The translations under genes and the position numbers were made by a program. Source: JBGSIZ01 sp041742255 (GTDB lineage: Bacteria > Pseudomonadota > Alphaproteobacteria > Rhodobacterales > Rhodobacteraceae). Taken from it: a stretch of 13,464 nt of DNA. Shown here one piece after another: positions 6,795 to 13,133 of the stretch. The notes under the pieces were generated by a model. It did no database searches. It was not told where the DNA came from and was given only the letters and a program-made list of their open reading frames with translations. Where the stretch lies: assembly GCA_041742255.1 (NCBI GenBank), contig JBGSIZ010000291.1, forward strand, positions 1 through 13,464. Direction: 5' to 3'. The stretch's first letter is position 1. Every line of letters begins with the position of its first letter.

Positions 6795-7415
6795 TTACTC
6801 GGCCGGGGCGGGACGGCTGGTCAGAATTTCGTCGATCAGGCCCCACTCCTTGGCTTCTTCGGGGGACATGAAATTGTCGCGCTCCAACCCGGCCTCGACC
6901 TTTTTCAGGGTCTGACCGGTGTGCTTGACGTAAATCTCGTTCAACCGGGTCTTCAGCTTTTGGGTTTCCTGAGCATGGATCATGATATCCGTCGCCTGCC
7001 CCTGATACCCGCCAGACGGCTGGTGAACCATGACGCGGCTGTTGGGCAGGGAAAACCGCATACCGGCGGCACCGGCGGTCAACAACAGTGACCCCATCGA
7101 CGCGGCCTGTCCCACGCACAACGTGCTGACCTTCGGGCGGATATACTGCATGGTGTCGTAAATCGACAACCCGCTGGTGACGACGCCCCCCGGGCTGTTG
7201 ATATACATCGAGATTTCCTTCTTCGGATTCTCGGATTCAAGGTGCAACAGCTGGGCCACGATCAGCTGGCTCATGCCATCATGCACCGGGCCGTTCACGA
7301 AAATGATCCGTTCCTTCAACAGGCGGGAAAAGATGTCATAGGCGCGCTCGCCCCGGGCCGTCTGCTCGACGACCATAGGCACGAGGTTCATGTAAGTGTC
7401 GATCGGGTCTCTCAT
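6795..7415 (-). CDS. clpP: ATP-dependent Clp protease proteolytic subunit ClpP
   Basis: This 206-residue serine peptidase forms the two-ring ClpP barrel that degrades substrates delivered by ClpX or ClpA. The catalytic triad is visible as S106 in GQAASMGS, H131 in RVMVHQPSGG and D180 in ERDNFMSPEEA. Other landmarks are the N-terminal LVPMVVEQTARGERAYDIFSR processing region, EISMYINSPGG (oxyanion-hole GG) and GLIDEIL near the end. The ATG at 7415 follows an AAGGCG element. It is upstream of clpX by 129 bp and divergent from the arsR-like gene. Confidence 0.98.
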   Translation of the reverse strand: MRDPIDTYMNLVPMVVEQTARGERAYDIFSRLLKERIIFVNGPVHDGMSQLIVAQLLHLESENPKKEISMYINSPGGVVTSGLSIYDTMQYIRPKVSTLCVGQAASMGSLLLTAGAAGMRFSLPNSRVMVHQPSGGYQGQATDIMIHAQETQKLKTRLNEIYVKHTGQTLKKVEAGLERDNFMSPEEAKEWGLIDEILTSRPAPAE

Positions 7416-7468
7416 TTGGTTCGCCTTATCTCAGGGGACGTTGACGTCGATACATGGAAAGTCCTGCC

Positions 7469-7500
7469 AGAGTCTTAGTGACCCGTTGCAGGGGCTGCAA
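7469..7500 (-). promoter_or_regulatory. Candidate clpP promoter region with perfect palindrome
   Basis: The plus strand carries TTGCAGGGGCTGCAA at 7486-7500, two perfect 6-bp arms around GGG. On the minus strand its outer arm supplies a -35-like TTGCAG, followed 17 bp later by TAAGAC, a weak -10. The preceding CCCTTG also recalls the CTTG element of alphaproteobacterial heat-shock (RpoH) promoters, but the -10 match is poor. It lies about 55-85 bp before the clpP ATG. The adjoining stretch 7518-7534 forms a second GC hairpin (GGGGGC/GCCCCC). Confidence 0.35.
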
Positions 7501-7543
7501 GGGCGGGCGGGCACCACGGGGGCGCCCTGCCCCCAAGATGCTC

Positions 7544-7549
7544 CTTGAC
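7544..7549 (+). promoter_or_regulatory. -35-like element of the arsR-like cassette
   Basis: TTGACT matches five of six bases of the sigma70 -35 consensus. The best -10 at 18 bp is TACCGT (7568-7573), which straddles the junction of the two operator repeats. If used, transcription would start at or beside the ATG at 7579, giving a leaderless or nearly leaderless message. No Shine-Dalgarno is visible before that ATG. Confidence 0.4.
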
Positions 7550-7554
7550 TTTGT

Positions 7555-7587
7555 GTAAGCCATGACTTACCGTAAGCCATGACTTAC
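7555..7587 (+). promoter_or_regulatory. Tandem near-palindromic operator overlapping the arsR-like start codon
   Basis: GTAAGCCATGACTTAC occurs twice without mismatch, at 7555-7570 and 7572-7587, with a 17-bp period. Each unit is a near-perfect palindrome (GTAAG arms opposite CTTAC, CATG centre). The second unit includes the ATG and next codons of the arsR-like gene. The -35-like element lies just upstream, so a repressor dimer on each unit would block transcription directly. Autoregulation by the adjacent regulator is inferred. Confidence 0.75.
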
Positions 7588-7893
7588 GAAACCGCAATAG
7601 CCGCTCTTGGCGACCCCACCCGGCGGGCCATTCTGGACGCGCTGCGGGGTGGCCCGCTCCCCGTGGGTCAACTGGCGGCAGGCCTGCCCATCAGCCGCCC
7701 GGCAGTGTCGCAACACCTCCGGGTCCTGTCGGATGCCGGGCTTCTTGACGTCAGGGCGCACGGCACCCGGCGGCTTTATGGCCTGCGGGCGGATGGGGTT
7801 GCAGCCTTGCGGGACTGGCTGGATACACTTTGGGACGATGCCCTTGCAGGTTACGCACGGGCGGCACATCTTGCGGCAAAGGAACCAAAATGA
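7579..7893 (+). CDS. ArsR/SmtB family winged-helix transcriptional regulator
   Basis: This 104-residue dimeric-type repressor starts MTYETAIAALGDPTRRAILDAL, the standard ArsR opening. The recognition helix lies around 39-50 (SRPAVSQHLRVL), followed by the wing SDAGLLDVRAHGTRRLYGLR. There is no cysteine anywhere in the protein, so the usual thiol metal site of ArsR/SmtB sensors is absent. This subgroup is commonly paired with SRPBCC/AHSA1 genes. The start codon lies inside the second operator unit. Its TGA overlaps the next ATG (ATGA), which indicates translational coupling with the SRPBCC gene. The inducing signal is not apparent. Confidence 0.92.
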   Translation: MTYETAIAALGDPTRRAILDALRGGPLPVGQLAAGLPISRPAVSQHLRVLSDAGLLDVRAHGTRRLYGLRADGVAALRDWLDTLWDDALAGYARAAHLAAKEPK

Positions 7894-8336
7894 CCCAAAT
7901 CCGCAAAACCCTGACCGTGCCACTTCCGCCCGATGCAGCGTTTCGGCTGTTCACGCGGGACATCAACACCTGGTGGCCGAAAAAACCGGGCGGGCCGGGA
8001 ACGCTGCACATGGACGGGCATGTGGGCGGTCAACTGTCGGACACAGGGGCCAAAGGGACACGGCGACGCTGGGGCACCATCACCCGCTGGGACCCCGGAC
8101 AGGCGCTCGGCATCGCATGGACACATGGCCATAATGACACGCCCAACGACGAACCAGTGTCGATAAACAGCGTCCTCCTGGTCACCTTCACGCCCGCCGA
8201 CACCGGCACCCGGGTCGATCTGACGCACACGCTGCCAAACGGCACCACACAGGCAACGCTTGGCACCACGGCCACGCTCTGGGCCACGTCCCTGCCCCAC
8301 TACATCCGGCAAGGCAGGGCGCGCGTTCCGGCTTGA
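7890..8336 (+). CDS. SRPBCC / AHSA1 (START-like) domain protein
   Basis: This 148-residue protein has the START-like pattern: IRKTLTVPLPPDAAFRLFTRDINTWWP at the front (helix after the first strand), then GGQLSDTGAKGTRRRWGTITRWDPGQALGIAW, strands INSVLLVTFTPADTGTRVDLTHTL and a final helix. Such folds form a hydrophobic ligand pocket, and the ligand is unknown here. I start at ATG 7890, which overlaps the ArsR stop and has AAAGGA at 7878-7883. Upstream in-frame sequence back to 7830 is antisense to common sense for this family and overlaps arsR. The photolyase-like gene follows after 31 bp. Confidence 0.88.
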   Translation: MTQIRKTLTVPLPPDAAFRLFTRDINTWWPKKPGGPGTLHMDGHVGGQLSDTGAKGTRRRWGTITRWDPGQALGIAWTHGHNDTPNDEPVSINSVLLVTFTPADTGTRVDLTHTLPNGTTQATLGTTATLWATSLPHYIRQGRARVPA

Positions 8337-8367
8337 TCCGCTGACGCAGCGTCCTAGGTGGGCGGTC

Positions 8368-9546
8368 ATGGATATGACCCCCACCCGTACCCACGGTCTC
8401 ACCCGTCTCGCAACCTTTCTGCCCCATGCGGGCGGAAACTACGCGCGTCTGCGCAACTTCGATCTGGCGGGGCACCCGCATGTCTCCGGATTGTCGCCGT
8501 ATCTGCGGCACCGGCTCCTGACCGAAGACGAGGTGCTGTCGGCCACACTAGCCCGGTTCAGCCTGTCCAGCGCAGACAAATTCGTGTCCGAGGTGTTCTG
8601 GCGGACCTATTGGAAAGGGTGGCTCGAACACCGTCCGGGGGTCTGGGCCAACTACAAACAAGGGGTGCAGCAGGCGCTCAACCATGTGCAGACCGCGTCA
8701 GGGCTGCGGTCGGAATGGGAAGCGGCCTGCGCCGGGAAAACCGGGATCGCCTGCTTTGACCACTGGGCGCACGACCTGGTGACAACCGGATATCTGCACA
8801 ACCACGCGCGCATGTGGATGGCGTCGATCTGGATCTTCACGCTGCGGCTGCCATGGGAACTGGGGGCGGATTTCTTCCTGCGTCATCTTTTGGACGGGGA
8901 CGCGGCGTCCAACACCTTGTCGTGGCGCTGGGTGGCGGGGCTGCACACGGTTGGCAAAACCTATCTGGCACGCCCGGACAACATCGAAACCTACACCCAA
9001 GGACGGTTCCGGCCCACAGGACTGGCGACAACGGCGATGCCGCTTTCGGGGCAACCGGCACCGGCACGCGGCCCCTTGCCAACGTCAGACCGATACGACC
9101 CGTCCCTGCGGACGGGGCACCTCATCACGGACGACGACCTCTCACCGGGCTGGATGTTGCAAGGCGCAATGCCTGCGGCCACGCTCAACGGCACGCCATC
9201 GCGCTCGCCCTTGCACACCAGCCAACGGGTGCAGGACTGGACGCAACAGGCGATACAGGACGCAACCGGACGGCTCGGGCTTACCCCGACAGACTGTAAA
9301 ACGGCGCACGACATCTGCACATGGGCGACCAATGAAAAATTGCAACAAATCGTCACCAGCTACAGCCCCACAGGACCGGCGCAGGACCTCCTGACGGCGG
9401 CGCGCCCTGCCTTGAACAACGCGGGCATCCGCCTTGTGCAACACATCCGGCCCTTTGACGCCGCTGCATGGCCGCATGCCACCGCGGGGTTCTTCGGGTT
9501 CAAATCGGCAATCCCAACGCTCATAGCACACATGGCCAAGCGCTGA
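8368..9546 (+). CDS. Photolyase/cryptochrome-family FAD-binding protein with rearranged domain order
   Basis: This 392-residue protein lacks the usual N-terminal alpha/beta (antenna) domain and begins with the FAD-binding half. Residues 42-50 (LSPYLRHRL), 69-87 (DKFVSEVFWRTYWKGWLE), 140-152 (TGYLHNHARMWMA), 174-190 (LLDGDAASNTLSWRWVA) match the photolyase FAD cradle. Residues about 260-392 resemble the Rossmann-like antenna domain placed at the end: LQQIVTSYSPTGPAQDLL, GIRLVQHIRPFD, then WPHATAGFFGFKSAIPTL, comparable to the region ahead of the FAD domain in normal photolyases. The ATG at 8368 follows AGGTGGG; a second ATG at 8374 is possible. Catalysis (DNA repair or light sensing) is unproven. 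Confidence 0.85.
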   Translation: MDMTPTRTHGLTRLATFLPHAGGNYARLRNFDLAGHPHVSGLSPYLRHRLLTEDEVLSATLARFSLSSADKFVSEVFWRTYWKGWLEHRPGVWANYKQGVQQALNHVQTASGLRSEWEAACAGKTGIACFDHWAHDLVTTGYLHNHARMWMASIWIFTLRLPWELGADFFLRHLLDGDAASNTLSWRWVAGLHTVGKTYLARPDNIETYTQGRFRPTGLATTAMPLSGQPAPARGPLPTSDRYDPSLRTGHLITDDDLSPGWMLQGAMPAATLNGTPSRSPLHTSQRVQDWTQQAIQDATGRLGLTPTDCKTAHDICTWATNEKLQQIVTSYSPTGPAQDLLTAARPALNNAGIRLVQHIRPFDAAAWPHATAGFFGFKSAIPTLIAHMAKR

Positions 9547-9551
9547 CCCAC

Positions 9552-9650
9552 CTAACCGCACTTGCGTTTCTTACTGCCGAAAAAACCGCCGCCGGAGGCT
9601 CCGCGGGGGCCACCCCAACCAACGGGGCAGAACCGGGGCACCGGCGTCAC
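9552..9650 (-). CDS. Possible small Gly/Lys-rich protein (32 aa), hypothetical
   Basis: A short minus-strand frame with GTG start at 9650 encodes a 32-residue peptide containing VGWGGPRGASGGGFFG and ending SKKRKCG. Codon third positions are mostly G or C, as in real genes here. An alternative GTG lies at 9641, and AGAGG sits upstream. It begins 37 bp after the hlyD-like stop, just past a weak terminator, and ends 6 bp beyond the photolyase-like gene. The frame stays open upstream into the hlyD-like 3' end, so the true start is unsure. It could equally be a chance ORF; I know of no family match. Confidence 0.25.
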   Translation of the reverse strand: MTPVPRFCPVGWGGPRGASGGGFFGSKKRKCG

Positions 9651-9657
9651 TGCCTCT

Positions 9658-9681
9658 AAAAAACTATGCGGCGGCAGCCGC
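9658..9681 (-). terminator. Weak rho-independent terminator after the type I secretion operon
   Basis: On the minus strand, GCGGC and GCCGC (9681-9677 and 9672-9668) form a 5-bp GC stem with a 4-nt loop, followed by ATAG and then six T (9663-9658). It lies 7 nt after the hlyD-like stop. The stem is short and the U-run is offset by 4 nt, so termination may be partial. Confidence 0.45.
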
Positions 9682-9687
9682 GCAATT

Positions 9688-10857
9688 CTACGGCTCGCGC
9701 ATGGCCTCGCGGGACCGATACAGGGGCTTGGTCAGATACTGCAACACGGTCTTGGACCCGGTGTGCAATTCGGCGGTGGCCTGCATGCCGGGGCGGATTT
9801 CCACCCGACGCTGACGCTCGGTCAGATGGGCCACATCAACACTCAACGTCACCTTGTAAAACGACCCCAATTCCGGGCGGCGCTCGTCCTTGAACGTGTC
9901 GGCGGATATGACCTGCACGACGCCCTGCAACGACCCGTAGATGGTATAATCATAGGCGGACAGCTTGATGGTGGCGTCTTGGCCGGTGACGACGTTGGCG
10001 ACATCCTGCGGGCGGACCTTGGCCTCGACGAACAATTCGTCGCCCAAGGGGGTGATCTGGAAAATTTCCTCGCCGGGGCGGATGACGCCGCCAATGGTGG
10101 TCACACCCATGTTGTTCACGATGCCGCGCATCGGGGCGACAATGGTGGTGCGGGACAACTGGTCCTGTGCGGCGCGCAGGTCCTGCTTGATCGTGGCAAT
10201 CTGGGCCAAGGTGTCGGAATAGGTTCCGGCGCGGTCCAGTTCGGCGCCGGTGACAATCTCGTTATACCGGATTTCGGCGTCGGAATTGGCGGTGCGGGCG
10301 CGGGTCACCTCGAACAGGGCAACGATCTCGCGGGCAAACATGTCCTCCATCGCGGCCAACTCGCGGCGGGTCTCGGCCAATACTTGGGCGGCACCGCGTT
10401 CCTTGGCGGTATAATCGGACAACCGGGCGCGCAACAGGGCCAGTTCGCTCTGGACCATGGCGGGGCTGCGGGCGGCCAATTCGCTGGGCACGGCGAAATC
10501 GGTGTCGCCGCGCATTTCGGCCTCCAGCCGCAGACGGCGAACCTCAAGGGCGACCAACTGATCCACCAGATCGTCAACAGAGGATTGAAACCTTGTGCCG
10601 CGCAACCGGGCCAACACTTGGCCGGGTTCGACAACATCGCCTTCGGCCACCAGCAGTTCGGCCAGAATCCCGCCTTCAAGGTTCTGAATGATCTGCGGGC
10701 GGGCGGACGAGACTATCTCGCCCTCGGCGCGGACGATCTCATCAATGGATGCAAACTTGGCCCAGCCCAGAAACACGAACACCGTCAGACCCACCAACCA
10801 GATGATCAGGCTGGACCCGCGCATGCCCCGGTCCAGTTCGGCATCCACAGTGGTCAT
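9688..10857 (-). CDS. HlyD family periplasmic adaptor (membrane fusion) subunit of type I secretion
   Basis: This 389-residue protein bridges the inner-membrane ABC exporter and the TolC channel. It has one membrane segment (residues about 16-33, LIIWLVGLTVFVFLGWA), a lipoyl-like half (IIQNLEGGILAELLVAEGDVVEPGQVLARL, 56-85), a long coiled coil (about 90-235), the second lipoyl half (TIVAPMRGIVNN, 238-249) and a beta-barrel ending in RPGMQATAELHTGSKTVLQYLTKPL (355-379), the HlyD family signature. I use ATG 10857, which overlaps the ABC stop (ATGA); an upstream extension to 11016 lies inside the ABC gene. It is LapC/HlyD-like in length. Confidence 0.95.
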   Translation of the reverse strand: MTTVDAELDRGMRGSSLIIWLVGLTVFVFLGWAKFASIDEIVRAEGEIVSSARPQIIQNLEGGILAELLVAEGDVVEPGQVLARLRGTRFQSSVDDLVDQLVALEVRRLRLEAEMRGDTDFAVPSELAARSPAMVQSELALLRARLSDYTAKERGAAQVLAETRRELAAMEDMFAREIVALFEVTRARTANSDAEIRYNEIVTGAELDRAGTYSDTLAQIATIKQDLRAAQDQLSRTTIVAPMRGIVNNMGVTTIGGVIRPGEEIFQITPLGDELFVEAKVRPQDVANVVTGQDATIKLSAYDYTIYGSLQGVVQVISADTFKDERRPELGSFYKVTLSVDVAHLTERQRRVEIRPGMQATAELHTGSKTVLQYLTKPLYRSREAMREP

Positions 10858-13133
10858 CGGGCCACCGCCTGTTTGGTCTTGTTCAAATGGGCCAGCACCT
10901 CGTCGCGGGGGCCATCCACGGCCAATCGGCCATTCTGCAGGATCATCGTGCGTTCGGTCAGTTGCAGGATGGGAACGCGGTGGGTGGCGATAATGGCGGT
11001 TCGGCCTTGCAACCACTGGGACAACCGGCTGACCAGCGTGGCCTCCAGCGTCTGGTCAAGGGCGGCGGTGGGTTCATCCAGCAAACAAACGGACGGGTCC
11101 TGCAACCACAACCGTGCCCATCCGATGGACTGGCGCTGACCCACGGACAACCCGACCCCGCCATCGCGCACAATCAGGTCAAGTCCCTTGGGATGAGACC
11201 GCACAAACGGACCAAGGCCGGCGAAATCAAGGGCGGCAATCAACCGGTCGTCATCACGCTCCAGCATGGTCAGGTTCAGGTTCTCGCGCAGGGTGCCGGC
11301 AAACAGTCGCACCTCCTGCCCCAGATATCCAACCGACCGGCGCAGATCGCGGGGCATGATCTGGGCCATATCAATGCCGTCAATCAGGATGCGACCGCTA
11401 TCAGGGCGATACAGCCCCGACAGGATCTTGAGAAACGTGGACTTGCCCGATCCGTTCGCGCCCAGAATGGCGACATGGCTGCCTGCGGCAATGCTCAAAC
11501 CGGGGACATCAATGGCGGCGGCGGCATCCTCGTCATAGGCAAATTTCATCTCGCGGATTTCAAACGCGCCCGCGATCTTGTCGCGGCGCAAATAGGTGCG
11601 GTCGGCGGCGGTGTCCTGCTCGGCCCCGGCAACCTGATCCAGTGCCTCCAGCGCGCCCTTGACGTTGGACCACCGGGCCAGCGTGGCGGCCAACTGGGTC
11701 AACGGGCCAAGGGTGCGGGAGGTCAGGATACCCACGGCAATGATCGTGCCGACAGTAAAATCGCCGGTGAACACCATGAACGTGCCGGTCACAACGGCGG
11801 CGATATAGGTGGCCTGCTGCACACCTTGGGCCCAGAACGTCAGGGTCGAGGCGAGCCTGCGCTGTTCGCTCGTGGCCAGCGAATTCAGGGCGGTCAATTC
11901 GGCCCAGACGCGGCGGAACCGTTCCTCGCCCCGGTGGGCCTTGATGGTGTCGGCCTCGTAAATGACTTCATGCAGCAACCGGGTGGATTTCGACGACGCG
12001 CCTTGGGTGGCCTGCGTCAAGGCGATCATCCGGCGTTGCAGGAAAAACGACGGCAGGACCATCAGAACGGACCCGACAAACAACACCCACACCACATTGC
12101 CGCCGATCGAGGCGACAAGGGCCAGAAACAGCACGATAAACGGCAAATCGGTCAGGGTGCCAATCGTGGTGGCGGTGAAAAACTCGCGGATGGACCCGAA
12201 TTCGCGGACGGCAGAAAACACCTGACTGGGGCTTTGGCCATTCTGGCCGGACCGCATCCCCAGCAGGCGCTCCATCAACAGGGTCTGGACCTGAATTTCA
12301 ATCCGGCGGCCAGCGCCGTCCATCAGACGGGACCGGGCAATGCGCAAGAACGACTCGAGCAGCATGGCCAACCCGGCCCCAATCGCCAGAACCCACAACG
12401 TGGCGGTGGACTGGTGCGGGATCACGCGGTCATAGACCTGCAAACTGAACATGGCGACGGCGACGGCCAACAGGTTGGCCACGAACGACCCCAGCGCGAC
12501 CTCGGCAATATGGCGGCGGAACTTCAGAACCTCGCCCCAGAACCAATGGGGGACGCGGCCCTTTTCGGCATGGCGGCGGGTCAATTCCTCGGTATTGGCC
12601 TGCGCGCGCAAAACGCGGCCCATGAAATGGGGCTTGAACTCGGACAACGGCACCTCGGCGCGGTTGTCGGGACAGGTGGGATCATACAACGTCAGGTCGT
12701 CGCCGGTCTGGGACAGCACCAGAACGACACGGCCCTCGGCCATTTCGGCCAATCCGGGCCACAATACAGGCACCAACGCAGACTGCCTGCGGACAGCAGA
12801 CGACAACCCGTGCCCCTGCAATGCGGCGGCCATCTGGTCCAGATCAGGACGGGCGGTGCCCCCTGAGGCCAACCGCTCCAACACATCGACGCGGGACAAA
12901 TCCGTGCCCAGCAGGCTGGCATAGGTGACGATCAAATCGGCGCGGGCAGCGGCACGGGGATCAAATTTCTCGGACACCGAAACAACGACGGGAACCGGCA
13001 CATTTGCAACCACCTCGGGCGGGGGGGCGGTGACGGACACTTCCGGTGGATGGGTTGGGGCACGGGTCGCCACCCTCGTCAACGTGCGCCCGCGCGTGGC
13101 ATTGATGTCAAACGCCAGAACGGGGCCGGTCAT
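10854..13133 (-). CDS. Type I secretion ABC exporter (permease-ATPase), LapB/LssB-like
   Basis: This 759-residue inner-membrane exporter fuses permease and ATPase. Residues 1-60 are a Pro/Val/Ala-rich extension of no clear fold. Residues about 65-180 form a C39-like domain that lacks the catalytic cysteine (ADLIVTYASLLG), that is, a degenerate substrate-docking domain rather than a peptidase. Six membrane helices span about 205-480. The ATPase has Walker A GANGSGKS (558-565), Q606, signature LSVGQRQ (662-668, Val replacing the usual Gly), Walker B VCLLDEPT (682-689) and H718. It overlaps both neighbours by 4 nt (ATGA). It likely exports a large unprocessed protein such as an RTX adhesin; no substrate gene is in view. 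Confidence 0.95.
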   Translation of the reverse strand: MTGPVLAFDINATRGRTLTRVATRAPTHPPEVSVTAPPPEVVANVPVPVVVSVSEKFDPRAAARADLIVTYASLLGTDLSRVDVLERLASGGTARPDLDQMAAALQGHGLSSAVRRQSALVPVLWPGLAEMAEGRVVLVLSQTGDDLTLYDPTCPDNRAEVPLSEFKPHFMGRVLRAQANTEELTRRHAEKGRVPHWFWGEVLKFRRHIAEVALGSFVANLLAVAVAMFSLQVYDRVIPHQSTATLWVLAIGAGLAMLLESFLRIARSRLMDGAGRRIEIQVQTLLMERLLGMRSGQNGQSPSQVFSAVREFGSIREFFTATTIGTLTDLPFIVLFLALVASIGGNVVWVLFVGSVLMVLPSFFLQRRMIALTQATQGASSKSTRLLHEVIYEADTIKAHRGEERFRRVWAELTALNSLATSEQRRLASTLTFWAQGVQQATYIAAVVTGTFMVFTGDFTVGTIIAVGILTSRTLGPLTQLAATLARWSNVKGALEALDQVAGAEQDTAADRTYLRRDKIAGAFEIREMKFAYDEDAAAAIDVPGLSIAAGSHVAILGANGSGKSTFLKILSGLYRPDSGRILIDGIDMAQIMPRDLRRSVGYLGQEVRLFAGTLRENLNLTMLERDDDRLIAALDFAGLGPFVRSHPKGLDLIVRDGGVGLSVGQRQSIGWARLWLQDPSVCLLDEPTAALDQTLEATLVSRLSQWLQGRTAIIATHRVPILQLTERTMILQNGRLAVDGPRDEVLAHLNKTKQAVAR

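Noticed and set aside
7470..7474. GAGTC, a GANTC site (CcrM methylation) near clpP, and GACTC at 3970-3974
   Set aside because: Single sites of a 5-bp motif are expected by chance; no cluster or conserved placement to argue for cell-cycle control.
7518..7534. GGGGGC/GCCCCC hairpin as a terminator
   Set aside because: It lies between divergent genes and has no U-run on either strand.
9580..9610. GC-rich near-palindrome after the photolyase-like gene as its terminator
   Set aside because: The arms leave almost no loop and no U-run follows on the plus strand.
10858..11016. N-terminal extension of the HlyD-like protein by 53 residues
   Set aside because: It lies inside the ABC gene, and the ATGA overlap at 10857-10854 gives the canonical short cytoplasmic N-terminus before the membrane segment.
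9562..11139. 525-residue plus-strand open frame across the hlyD-like region
   Set aside because: It is antisense to a clear HlyD adaptor with signature motifs and a membrane anchor; the Gly/Gln/His-rich translation is what a GC-biased complementary strand produces.
10887..12866. 659-residue plus-strand open frame across the ABC exporter gene
   Set aside because: It is antisense to intact Walker A, signature and Walker B motifs; low-complexity Gln/Gly/His translation without any domain.
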